Source of the DNA: Oscillospiraceae bacterium
Lineage (GTDB): Bacteria; Bacillota; Clostridia; Oscillospirales; Ruminococcaceae
NCBI GenBank assembly: GCA_021769725.1
Contig: JAETSI010000020.1
Coordinates: forward strand, 1 to 51,800
Direction of reading: 5' to 3'
DNA length: 51,800 nucleotides
In this document: positions 32,493 through 40,795 of the stretch, in pieces
Numbering within the stretch: the first letter of the stretch is position 1
How the letters are laid out: the number at the start of each line of letters is the position of its first letter
Made by a program: the position numbers and the translations under genes
Notes under the pieces: generated by a model
Told to the model about the DNA's origin: nothing
Database searches by the model: none
What the model saw: the letters and a program-made list of their open reading frames with translations, nothing else

Positions 32493-34439
32493 TCATTTTT
32501 TGATGTAGTGTGAAAGCTTTTTCTTTCGTTTTTGTGTATACATGATATTATCAGCAGCAGTAACAAATCGGAAAATATCTTCGCCCTCTTCCGGAATATC
32601 AATAACATAGCCGGTGCTGGCACTAAGAATGAATGGATGATCTCCTGTCTTGTTTATTTTTTTAATATTATCTTCAATGGTGCATGTCAGATCCTTTGCA
32701 TTTTTTTCAGTGTAATCCGCAGCAAATACGATAAATTCATCTCCGCCGAAACGGCAGTATATCTCGCCGGAAACGCACGATTGCGTAAGAACATCGGCAA
32801 TATTGCAGATAGCCGCATCACCAACGCTGTGACCATAGGTGTCATTTATCTTTTTGAGACCGTCAAGATCAATGAACATAAGCATTATATTACGTCGGTT
32901 TTTCACGCATTCACTGTAGATCTGCGATGTAGCTGTGACAAAGCCGTTGCGGTTGTAAATACCTGAAAAAGTATCCTGAGCGTAGAGCTTTCCAAGACGG
33001 TCAACGGCGTATTCCAGAACGCTGAGTTTTCTGATGTTTTCAAGGGAATTGCTGAGAGCTATGCAAAGGGTTTCAAACATGGAGTTGTGCAGGGATATTC
33101 TCGAATTGCTTATGACCATATATCCCAGACATCGTTCTCCGAAATGAAGCGGAATGATGTAGTATAGTCTTCCATTGCCGCAGCTGTTTTCTCCAATATC
33201 CGGTATTATATCAGCCTTGCGTATTCTGTCGGAATCATAGAATATTCCGGATTTATATGCAATTGGTACGAGTATTTCATCGGTATATTTTTTGGGTATT
33301 TTGATTGATTCACTTTTCGGATCAATTCCTTGAGCGTGTGCCGAATGAGATTTCCAGTTGTCACAGAGACAAAAGTAGAATTCTTCTATGCCAAGTTCAC
33401 AGACAAATCCTTTAAGCCGTGTTGTATACTCATCAAAATCACTGCATCCGAGCAGATCTGTAGACAGTCGGTTGATAGCGGAAACGAATTCAAGTGCATT
33501 TTCAAATCTTGTATAATTGCGGTAATTGAGCTCTTTGACATCGCTGATAGTCATGCTGTTTCTTCCGGAGCAGCCGCAGCTCTGTGTAAAGTGTGCGGAC
33601 ATACTGAGAACCGTGCTCTGTTCCTGTGGAAATTTATTAAAATGATTGTAAAGCGTTTTGCAGGCGAGATGACCGGAGAGTGCAAGAGGTCTGTCGACAG
33701 AGGTAAGTTCTATCTGATAATTGCTTATGTTGTAGGTATTGTCAAAGCCCGTTACGGCTATATCGTCCGGTACGAAATATCCATCAGCGATAAGTCTTCC
33801 GACAGCGGAAGAAGCCATGGTATCGTTGGCACATATTATAGCTTCGGGCATATCTTTGCCCTGAGCCAGAAATTCTTCAACGGCAGCCTTGCCGGAATGA
33901 GCTCTGAAGTCGCCGTAATAAATCCTGTCTTCATCGATAGCAATACCGTTTTCTTCAAGCACTTCAAGAAATGCGCTAAGACGGTCTGCGCTTTCCGGAT
34001 TGTCAGCGGGACCGGAAATATAGCCGAATCGTGTAAATTTATGTACCTTGATAAGATGCTCGGTGATTTTTCTCATAGCTGTCTTGTTGTCGATTCCGAT
34101 GTGATAAAACCCCGGAATATTATTGTCGATGCTGACAGCCGGGATACCGGCATCTTTTATGCGTGACAGTATATCTTTGATGACAGGTTGATGAGCGATG
34201 GTATTCGTAAGAAGTATTGCACCGTCAAAATTTCTGAAGTCAGGCAGGCTGAAAATATTGAATTCTCCGGAGTCATGTCTGGGATTTATCATTGCACCGC
34301 TGAATGAAACGAAAGCGGAAACTTCAAAAGAAAATTCGCCTATAGATGCGGCAATACCGTCAAGGATAGCGCTTTGATAGCTTTGATTTATCTCTTCTAT
34401 AATAAGAGCAATTTTATAGCTTTTCATCTGGTCTGTCAT
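32493..34439 (-). CDS. LacI-type sensor fused to a GGDEF diguanylate cyclase
   Basis: The 648-residue soluble protein has a LacI/GalR-type ligand domain (about 7-290, without DNA-binding helix), a cysteine motif (SCGCSG), a GAF-like middle (about 310-460) and a GGDEF domain (about 475-640). The active site CRFGGDEFIVFA is intact, so it should make cyclic di-GMP. No RxxD inhibition site is seen before it. Sensor and middle resemble the AraC regulator at 6885-9113. There is no signal peptide or membrane helix, so the ligand must be cytoplasmic. The ribosome site AAAAGGA touches the first ATG; the ATG four codons on is an alternative start. Confidence 0.9.
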   Translation of the reverse strand: MTDQMKSYKIALIIEEINQSYQSAILDGIAASIGEFSFEVSAFVSFSGAMINPRHDSGEFNIFSLPDFRNFDGAILLTNTIAHQPVIKDILSRIKDAGIPAVSIDNNIPGFYHIGIDNKTAMRKITEHLIKVHKFTRFGYISGPADNPESADRLSAFLEVLEENGIAIDEDRIYYGDFRAHSGKAAVEEFLAQGKDMPEAIICANDTMASSAVGRLIADGYFVPDDIAVTGFDNTYNISNYQIELTSVDRPLALSGHLACKTLYNHFNKFPQEQSTVLSMSAHFTQSCGCSGRNSMTISDVKELNYRNYTRFENALEFVSAINRLSTDLLGCSDFDEYTTRLKGFVCELGIEEFYFCLCDNWKSHSAHAQGIDPKSESIKIPKKYTDEILVPIAYKSGIFYDSDRIRKADIIPDIGENSCGNGRLYYIIPLHFGERCLGYMVISNSRISLHNSMFETLCIALSNSLENIRKLSVLEYAVDRLGKLYAQDTFSGIYNRNGFVTATSQIYSECVKNRRNIMLMFIDLDGLKKINDTYGHSVGDAAICNIADVLTQSCVSGEIYCRFGGDEFIVFAADYTEKNAKDLTCTIEDNIKKINKTGDHPFILSASTGYVIDIPEEGEDIFRFVTAADNIMYTQKRKKKLSHYIKK

Positions 34440-34539
34440 TCCTTTTCGGTAAAATAAGATAGCTGTTACGACTGAACTGTAATTTCAGGGAATGTTTTCA
34501 TGTGGGTTAGAAGAATGGCCGTAACATTTGCTTATATAT

Positions 34540-34568
34540 ATTATACAATAATTTTAGAAAAAAATCAA
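34540..34568 (-). promoter_or_regulatory. Promoter of the diguanylate cyclase gene
   Basis: On the minus strand, TTGATT (34563-34568) and TATAAT (34540-34545) have a 17-bp spacer, the same hexamers as at the AraC-type paralogue. The leader is about 100 nt. The rest of the 34440-34810 gap holds AT-rich DNA and the ppa promoter. Confidence 0.75.
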
Positions 34569-34710
34569 TAGTTTTTTATAATAAACTTCTTTATTGTTAT
34601 TAATATTTTGTTAATATGTATTTATAAAATAAATATATAAGGGGATTTGGAAGAAAAAATGCGGAAATCTGTAATAAAATGTATCACAATGACGAAAATT
34701 CAGAGGCTTA

Positions 34711-34738
34711 TTGACAAATTCAGAAAAAATGGTATAAT
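34711..34738 (+). promoter_or_regulatory. Promoter of ppa
   Basis: TTGACA (34711-34716) and TATAAT (34733-34738) have a 16-bp spacer, about 70 bp before the start codon. Confidence 0.8.
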
Positions 34739-34810
34739 TAAAATGGAGTTATTTATAAATAACAAGACAGTTCCGACTGCGGCGCTGCCATTAGAATCGG
34801 AGGAATTTAT

Positions 34811-35341
34811 ATGAATATCTGGCATAAGATAAGTCCGAAAAGGATCAGTCCGGATCATTTTTATGCGGTCATTGAGATCGGTAAGGGCAGTAAGATCAAA
34901 TATGAACTGGATAAAGAGACCGGTCTTATAAAAATGGACAGGATACTGCACACATCTACCCACTACCCGGCAAATTACGGATTTATTCCACGTACCTATT
35001 CTGACGATAACGATCCCCTTGACGTTCTTGTGCTCTGCTCGGAAAAGCTCATTCCGCTTACTCTGGTCAGATGTTATCCTATCGGCGTTATCAGAATGCT
35101 GGACAATGATCATAGGGACGACAAAATAATTGCTATTCCCTTTGACGACCCGAATTATAATATGTATACCGACATTTCAGAGCTGCCCAAACATATCTTT
35201 GACGAAATGACGCATTTCTTTACCGTTTACAAGGAACTTGAAAACAAGACTACAGCGGTAAATGAGATCGACCATGCAGATGTGGCAAAGCAGATCATAG
35301 CACAGGATATTGAATCCTATATTCAGAATTTCTGTAAGTAA
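34811..35341 (+). CDS. ppa: Inorganic pyrophosphatase (family I)
   Basis: The 176-residue soluble enzyme hydrolyses pyrophosphate. It has the substrate-binding [40 protein letters not shown] with the metal-binding acidic cluster, and [18 protein letters not shown] precedes ATG 34811. The PRPP synthetase gene follows directly. Confidence 0.96.
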   Translation: MNIWHKISPKRISPDHFYAVIEIGKGSKIKYELDKETGLIKMDRILHTSTHYPANYGFIPRTYSDDNDPLDVLVLCSEKLIPLTLVRCYPIGVIRMLDNDHRDDKIIAIPFDDPNYNMYTDISELPKHIFDEMTHFFTVYKELENKTTAVNEIDHADVAKQIIAQDIESYIQNFCK

Positions 35342-35353
35342 ATGAAAGGAGTA

Positions 35354-35386
35354 TCGCACAGAATTTCTATGTGCGAAAATAATTTT
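35354..35386 (+). promoter_or_regulatory. Hairpin between ppa and the PRPP synthetase start
   Basis: TCGCACA (35354-35360) and TGTGCGA (35370-35376) form a stem followed by AAATAATTTT. It lies between an AAAGGAG ribosome site (35344-35350) and the ATG at 35387. It may be a weak terminator or attenuator for ppa, or a structure that brings ribosome site and start together. Confidence 0.5.
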
Positions 35387-36532
35387 ATGACAGCTTCAAG
35401 TGAAATTTTATTTGGACGTGAATCAACAGTTGCCCCTATAGGTATCATTGCCATGAACAGCGTTACTGAGCTTGGCGGCAAGATCAATAAATATCTTGTA
35501 GAATGGGCACGTAACGGAGGAGTCGATGTTGATTCTTTCCTTTTGGAAAGTGAATGCCCTCGTTTTTCTTCTGGTGACGGAAAGGGGCTTATCAAGTCAA
35601 CCGTAAGAGGAATGGATCTTTTTATAATTATTGACGTTGGCAACTACAATGTCAAATATGACTATTTCGGCATGAAAAATGCAATGTCTCCTGACGATCA
35701 TTTCCAGGATCTCAAGAGAATAATCCAGGCGGCCAGCGGTAAGGCACACAGGATAAACGTTATAATGCCGATCCTTTACGGCGGCAGACAGCACAGAAGA
35801 AGCTATCGTGAATCTCTCGACTGTGCATTCGCACTTCAGGAACTTGAGGCTATGGGCGTATCCAACCTCGTTACTTTCGATGCTCATGATCCACGTGTAC
35901 AGAACGCTGTTCCCCTTATGGGATTTGACAACGTTATGCCCACATATCAGGTTCTCAAAACCATGCTTCGTGAAATCAAGGATATTAATTATTCCAAGGA
36001 CAAGTTCATGGTCGTAAGCCCTGACGAAGGAGCTCTTAACAGAAATATGTATTATGCTTCCGTTCTTGGCGTTGAAATGGGTATGTTCTACAAGAGACGT
36101 GATTATTCAACTATTGTTAACGGCAGAAATCCTATCGTTGCTCACGAGTACCTTGGCAATCCTGTTGAGGGCAAGGATATATTTGTTTCAGATGATATTA
36201 TCTCATCAGGCGAATCAGTGCTTGATCTTGCTTATGAATTGAAGAAAAAGAAGGCAGGAAGAATTTTTGCTTATGCCACATATGCTATCTTCACGAATGG
36301 TCTTGAAAAGTTCGATAAAGCTTACAAAGACGGCATCATTGACGGCGTGTTTGGTACTAATCTTACATATAGAACTCCTGAACTTCTCAGTAGAGAGTGG
36401 TTCCATGAGGTGGATGTTTCCAAGTATATCGCATACTTTATAGAGGCAATCAACCATGATGTTTCTATCAGCAAGATCATTGATCCCCATGAAAAAATCG
36501 AAAATCTGCTTAAAAGTTACGGCATGAAGTAA
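35387..36532 (+). CDS. prs: Ribose-phosphate pyrophosphokinase (PRPP synthetase)
   Basis: The product (381 residues from this start) makes PRPP from ribose 5-phosphate and ATP. It has the metal-binding FDAHDPRVQN, the catalytic region SPDEGALNRN, and the PRPP loop IFVSDDIISSGESVLDLA. It is longer than the roughly 315-residue classic enzyme, as in a clostridial subgroup. The start is uncertain. In-frame ATGs lie at 35342, 35369 and 35387; the only good ribosome site (35344-35350) is separated from 35387 by a hairpin. Being next to ppa makes sense, since PRPP users release pyrophosphate. Confidence 0.9.
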   Translation: MTASSEILFGRESTVAPIGIIAMNSVTELGGKINKYLVEWARNGGVDVDSFLLESECPRFSSGDGKGLIKSTVRGMDLFIIIDVGNYNVKYDYFGMKNAMSPDDHFQDLKRIIQAASGKAHRINVIMPILYGGRQHRRSYRESLDCAFALQELEAMGVSNLVTFDAHDPRVQNAVPLMGFDNVMPTYQVLKTMLREIKDINYSKDKFMVVSPDEGALNRNMYYASVLGVEMGMFYKRRDYSTIVNGRNPIVAHEYLGNPVEGKDIFVSDDIISSGESVLDLAYELKKKKAGRIFAYATYAIFTNGLEKFDKAYKDGIIDGVFGTNLTYRTPELLSREWFHEVDVSKYIAYFIEAINHDVSISKIIDPHEKIENLLKSYGMK

Positions 36533-36546
36533 GAATAAATTTATAA

Positions 36547-36580
36547 CAACACCGCATGAGTTTTGTGCGGTGTTGCTTTT
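36547..36580 (+). terminator. Terminator of ppa-prs (genome-typical hairpin)
   Basis: CAACACCGCA (36547-36556) and TGCGGTGTTG (36566-36575) are followed by TTTT. Confidence 0.85.
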
Positions 36581-36613
36581 ATGTGAAAACATTGTGAAAT
36601 ATTTACAAATCCA

Positions 36614-36642
36614 TTGACAATTATTCGTCAAAGTGCTATAAT
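36614..36642 (+). promoter_or_regulatory. Promoter of the MacB-like gene with inverted repeat
   Basis: TTGACA (36614-36619) and TATAAT (36637-36642) have a 17-bp spacer. TTGAC (36614-36618) and GTCAA (36627-36631) form an inverted repeat over the -35 region that could be a repressor site. Confidence 0.75.
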
Positions 36643-36703
36643 AAGTTGTATTTATTTTTAAAGACACTATCATTAACTATATTTTTTAGAAAGGATTGGA
36701 TCA

Positions 36704-39658
36704 ATGCTTCAGCTTAAAGATATTGTAAAGGAATATGGCGGCGGCGAAAACAAGATTACAGCTCTGAACGGCGTTAATATAAGTTTTCGTGAAAGTGAAT
36801 TTGTTGCTATTCTCGGTCATTCCGGCTGCGGAAAAACGACTATGCTCAATATTATCGGAGGTCTTGACCACTATACATCCGGCGATCTGATAATCAATGG
36901 CATATCCACACGAAAGTACAAAGACAGGGACTGGGACGCATACCGCAACCATTCAATCGGCTTTATCTTCCAGAGCTATAATCTTATACCCCATCAGAGC
37001 GTCCTTTCAAACGTTGAACTTGCTCTTACGATCTCCGGCGTTTCAAAATCCGAGCGCAGAAAGCGTGCAAAAGAAGCTCTTGAAAAAGTCGGACTTGGCA
37101 ATCAGCTCCACAAAAAACCAAATCAGATGTCGGGCGGTCAGATGCAGCGTGTAGCTATTGCACGTGCTCTCATTAATAATCCGGATATTTTGCTTGCCGA
37201 TGAGCCTACGGGCGCCCTTGACAGCGAGACTAGCATTCAGGTAATGGAACTGCTTAAAGAAATCGCAAAAGATAAGCTTGTTATTATGGTAACTCACAAC
37301 CCGGAGCTTGCTGAGCGGTATGCTACAAGAATTGTCAGGATAAAAGACGGCAGTCTTACAGGGGACAGTGATCCCTTTGAGCCTGAGGAGGTCAAAGAAC
37401 CGGAAGAAGGAAAAAAATGCCGTGTTTCAATGTCATTCCTTACGGCTGTTTCACTTTCACTCAACAATTTAATGACAAAAAAAGGACGTACTATCCTTAC
37501 TGCTTTTGCCGGTTCGATAGGTATAATCGGAATTGCACTTATTCTGTCGCTTTCAACCGGAATTAACGATTATATCGGTCAGGTGCAGGAGGAAACGCTG
37601 TCCTCATATCCCATACAAATCTATAAGGAAAGCGCCGATACACAGGAACTTATGTCAATTATGATGTCCGAACCGGAAGCGCAGAAAGGACAGGACGATC
37701 CGGAAACGGTCTATGCAAATACAGATATCTATGAGATGTTCAATACACTTAACAGCACTGCACGCCAGGTAAATAATATGGCAAAATTCAAGGAGTTCCT
37801 TGATGATAGTCAGTACATTAAGGACCGTTCAAACGCTGTTGCATATGGATATGACATTCAGATGCCGATATTTACCAAAGATCAGAACGGAAATATCGTT
37901 CAGTCCGATCTCACTAAATTGTTCAACTCGCAGATGGGAACGGAGGAAACCCAGGAGCAGCAGATGTCCATGATGGGAGCAAGCAACTCCACCAGCATGA
38001 TGTCTATTCCGGTTTGGGAGGAACTCCTTCCGGCTGACGACGGAAGTTATATCAATCCGCTTCTTGAAGAACAGTATGATGTTGTTTCCGGACGCTGGCC
38101 TGAAAGCTATGATGAGATAGTTGTCGTTCTTAACTCAAATAATCAGATTCCTGATGTCGTTACCTATGCGCTTGGTCTTAAACCGGCGGAATATATGAAA
38201 AATATTATTCTGTCAGCTATGCAGGGAAAAGAAATTGCAAATTACGGCGAAACACAGTGGTCTTTTGACGAGATCTTGTCTCAGGAATTCAAAATGATAC
38301 TTCCATGTGAATATTATCAGAAGAAGAGCGACGGCGAGGGATATAACGACCTTACTAAAAGCTCTGTTGGTCTTAATACTCTCTTTGATGATGAAACCAA
38401 AGGTACAAAGCTGAAAATAGTAGGATTTATCAAGCCTGATCCGAATGCGACGGTAACGATGATAAACGGTTACCTTGGCTATACAAAGGGACTTACAGAT
38501 TACGTTATTGAGAAAACAAATTCCAGCGAGCTTGTAAAAGCTCAGGTCGCAGATAAGGAAATCGATCTTATTACCGGAAAGAAGTTCAAGAGCAGCGACT
38601 ACGTTGAACCAACTGATTCTGCAAAGATAATGGCAGCAAAAGCAAGTCTTGAAAATATTGATGATAAGCAGAGAACAGAAGCAGCACGCTTCCTGCTCGC
38701 TATTCCTTCTGATGAAGAAATCGCAGAAACAAAAGAAAAATATCTTGACCCTGCTAACCGTCAGGAGCTCATGTCAACTCTTAACGAATATGCACAGCTT
38801 GATGAAACGGGTGAAGTTACGTCAACTATAGATATGCTTGCTCCGCTAAGTGATGAAGAATTTGCAGGAGCTGCACCGCTTATACTTGAAAAGTTCGTTC
38901 CTACTTATATAAATATCGAAAAAAGCAAGTACTACAGCGGAATTTCCGACAATGATATTCTTGAGCTTTATAACAAGACAAAATTCTCCGATGGCGCCTA
39001 TATTGCTTTGTTTGACGGATATACTTCCCAGCAGACATCGTCTTTCACATATGAAGATAATCTTTTCATTCTTGGTTATGCTAATGTGAATGATCCGTCT
39101 GTTATCAGAATTTATGCAAAGTCGTTTGAGGACAAGGAAGAAATTGCCGGAGAGATTTCAAGATATAACGAGGGCAAGCCAGAAGAAGATCAGATCAATT
39201 ATACCGATCTGGTTGCGCTGCTCATGTCCTCTATCACCGGCATAATCAGTGGAATCTCTTATCTGCTCATTGCATTTGTCGGAATTTCACTGGTGGTTTC
39301 GTCTATCATGATAGGAATTATCACATACATCTCCGTTCTTGAACGTACACGTGAAATCGGAATACTCCGTGCAATGGGTGCTTCCAAGCACGATGTAAAG
39401 ACCGTGTTCAACGCAGAAACAATGCTTGTCGGACTTACTGCCGGAATCATGGGTATACTGATATCCGTTCTGTTGACGATACCTATTAATATGGTGATAC
39501 ATCATGTAACAGATCTTGACACACTCAGGGCGCATGTTCCTGTAGCCGGGGCTGTTATTCTCGTGGTTATAAGTATGCTTCTCACTCTTATATCAGGACT
39601 TATTCCTGCAAGTGTTGCGGCTAAGAAAGATCCTGTTGAAGCATTGAGAACAGAATAA
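36704..39658 (+). CDS. MacB-like ABC transporter, ATPase fused to FtsX-type permease
   Basis: The 984-residue fusion has an ATPase at about 1-225 with Walker A GHSGCGKTTMLNIIGG, signature MSGGQMQRVAIARAL and Walker B ILLADEPTGALDSE. The permease part has a helix at about 258-285, a large extracellular region (about 290-830), and three C-terminal helices (about 840-975, with the FtsX/MacB motif ERTREIGILRAMGASKHDV). Type VII ABC proteins of this kind use ATP to move the extracellular part and export or extract peptides, lipids or antibiotics. AAAGGA precedes ATG 36704. It is monocistronic with its own promoter. The substrate is unknown. Confidence 0.92.
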   Translation: MLQLKDIVKEYGGGENKITALNGVNISFRESEFVAILGHSGCGKTTMLNIIGGLDHYTSGDLIINGISTRKYKDRDWDAYRNHSIGFIFQSYNLIPHQSVLSNVELALTISGVSKSERRKRAKEALEKVGLGNQLHKKPNQMSGGQMQRVAIARALINNPDILLADEPTGALDSETSIQVMELLKEIAKDKLVIMVTHNPELAERYATRIVRIKDGSLTGDSDPFEPEEVKEPEEGKKCRVSMSFLTAVSLSLNNLMTKKGRTILTAFAGSIGIIGIALILSLSTGINDYIGQVQEETLSSYPIQIYKESADTQELMSIMMSEPEAQKGQDDPETVYANTDIYEMFNTLNSTARQVNNMAKFKEFLDDSQYIKDRSNAVAYGYDIQMPIFTKDQNGNIVQSDLTKLFNSQMGTEETQEQQMSMMGASNSTSMMSIPVWEELLPADDGSYINPLLEEQYDVVSGRWPESYDEIVVVLNSNNQIPDVVTYALGLKPAEYMKNIILSAMQGKEIANYGETQWSFDEILSQEFKMILPCEYYQKKSDGEGYNDLTKSSVGLNTLFDDETKGTKLKIVGFIKPDPNATVTMINGYLGYTKGLTDYVIEKTNSSELVKAQVADKEIDLITGKKFKSSDYVEPTDSAKIMAAKASLENIDDKQRTEAARFLLAIPSDEEIAETKEKYLDPANRQELMSTLNEYAQLDETGEVTSTIDMLAPLSDEEFAGAAPLILEKFVPTYINIEKSKYYSGISDNDILELYNKTKFSDGAYIALFDGYTSQQTSSFTYEDNLFILGYANVNDPSVIRIYAKSFEDKEEIAGEISRYNEGKPEEDQINYTDLVALLMSSITGIISGISYLLIAFVGISLVVSSIMIGIITYISVLERTREIGILRAMGASKHDVKTVFNAETMLVGLTAGIMGILISVLLTIPINMVIHHVTDLDTLRAHVPVAGAVILVVISMLLTLISGLIPASVAAKKDPVEALRTE

Positions 39659-39689
39659 TACAGAACACTTTATATTAAAGTCGTATGAT

Positions 39690-39720
39690 TTGGGCTGCCT
39701 CTCGTGAGGCAGCCCAATTA
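39690..39720. terminator. Strong hairpin between convergent genes
   Basis: Perfect 12-bp arms TTGGGCTGCCTC and GAGGCAGCCCAA (39690-39701, 39706-39717) lie between the MacB-like gene and DUF1284. The T-tracts are short. Confidence 0.75.
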
Positions 39721-39732
39721 ATTGATATGAAG

Positions 39733-40134
39733 TTACAAATGTGATTTTTCAAGCGGTTGACAAAATCTGCAGAGCGGATCCCATTGGCAGTTCCCACATA
39801 TTGTTCTGCGATATCCGGCATTTATTATTTTATCATGCACCTGCTTTCTGAAATCTTTCCAGTGGAGAATATCGGCAGAGTTCAGACCGCAGAATGCTAA
39901 AACTGATTTGTCATATTCAAGAACTTTTTCATCTGAACCGCATATGCCGTTATGGCAGTGCGGACAGCTCCGGCAGATTATGTCTGCTCCGGTCACCAGT
40001 GTTATCATTGGATTTTCCGATTCAAGATGTCTGATGACAGCAGTCATATTTTCAGTGAAATCCGGACTGTATCCTTTTCCTACAAAAAAAGCAACGCATA
40101 GTCCGTGGTGGGGTCTGAGGCTATATCCCTGCAT
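39733..40134 (-). CDS. DUF1284 cysteine-rich protein
   Basis: The 133-residue soluble protein has the family start LRPHHGLCVAFFVGKGYSPDF and cysteine motifs CRSCPHCHNGIC and CGNCQWDPLCRFC, suggesting an iron-sulfur or zinc site. The function of DUF1284 is unknown. AAAGGA inside the bioY end selects ATG 40134, so the gene overlaps bioY by 14 bp and is cotranscribed under biotin control. Confidence 0.85.
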   Translation of the reverse strand: MQGYSLRPHHGLCVAFFVGKGYSPDFTENMTAVIRHLESENPMITLVTGADIICRSCPHCHNGICGSDEKVLEYDKSVLAFCGLNSADILHWKDFRKQVHDKIINAGYRRTICGNCQWDPLCRFCQPLEKSHL

Positions 40135-40678
40135 ATTTTTTGATCCTTTCACTGATTACCGCGGCGAGAGCCAGTTTGACAAGATCGGGGATAACAAATG
40201 GAACAACGCACCATTTCAGCGCCTGTCCGATAGTTACAGCCCCTGTTTTGTCGGTGTAAACAAGAATGAACCATGCTGTTCCGAAAACATACATAACGGC
40301 GATCCCGATTATCATGGCTGCGATACGTACGGATATATGTCTGACAGGAAGTTTTTCCGTTCCCCAACATATCAGGGTTATAAAAATAAAACCGAGCATA
40401 TATCCTCCCGTAGTTCCGAGAATGATCCCTATACCGCCGGAAGGACCTTGGAATACGGGGACTCCGACAGCTCCGATAAGCAGATAGGCAAGCACTGCAA
40501 ACAGACTGTTCCTGCCGCCCAGGAGGGAAACGGCGCAGAAAACGGCGAACGTCTGAAGTGTAAACGGAACTGTGGACGGAATAGATATCCATGAGCAGAC
40601 TGCCATAAGTGCGGTCATCATGGCAGTGAAAACAAGTTCCTTTGTTGTGAATTTACTTTTTTTGACAGCTTCTGACAT
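40121..40678 (-). CDS. bioY: Biotin transporter substrate-binding subunit BioY
   Basis: The 185-residue membrane protein has six helices. It is the biotin-capture S-component of an ECF transporter, working with the EcfAAT module (not in this window). BioY features include VPFTLQTFAVFCAVSLLGGR and PVFQGPSGGIGIILGTTGGYMLGF. AAAGGAG precedes the ATG. A BirA-type operator overlaps its promoter. DUF1284 follows in the same operon. Confidence 0.95.
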   Translation of the reverse strand: MSEAVKKSKFTTKELVFTAMMTALMAVCSWISIPSTVPFTLQTFAVFCAVSLLGGRNSLFAVLAYLLIGAVGVPVFQGPSGGIGIILGTTGGYMLGFIFITLICWGTEKLPVRHISVRIAAMIIGIAVMYVFGTAWFILVYTDKTGAVTIGQALKWCVVPFVIPDLVKLALAAVISERIKKYAGI

Positions 40679-40699
40679 AAATAACTCCTTTCAAAGTTG

Positions 40700-40741
40700 A
40701 AACTCGTACCAGTATGTATTACAGTTTCCTGGTACGGGTTT
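40700..40741 (-). promoter_or_regulatory. Long inverted repeat in the bioY leader
   Basis: AAACTCGTACCAG (40700-40712) and CTGGTACGGGTTT (40729-40741) are 13-bp arms with one mismatch and a 16-bp spacer, just after the -10 on the transcribed side. It could be a second protein site or an RNA hairpin. Confidence 0.5.
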
Positions 40742-40742
40742 T

Positions 40743-40771
40743 ATTATATCACAGCTGAGATATTTTGTCAA
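40743..40771 (-). promoter_or_regulatory. bioY promoter
   Basis: On the minus strand, TTGACA (40766-40771) and TATAAT (40743-40748) have a 17-bp spacer. The -35 is part of the BirA-type inverted repeat. Confidence 0.85.
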
Positions 40772-40795
40772 CCATTTTTTGAAATTTGGTTGACA
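40766..40795. promoter_or_regulatory. BirA-type biotin operator
   Basis: TGTCAACCA (40766-40774) and TGGTTGACA (40787-40795) are perfect arms. Read as TGTCAACC-N14-GGTTGACA, this fits the BirA box of Firmicutes (TTGTTAACC-N14-GGTTAACAA) with few changes. It covers the -35 of bioY, so holo-BirA should repress when biotin is ample. Confidence 0.75.
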
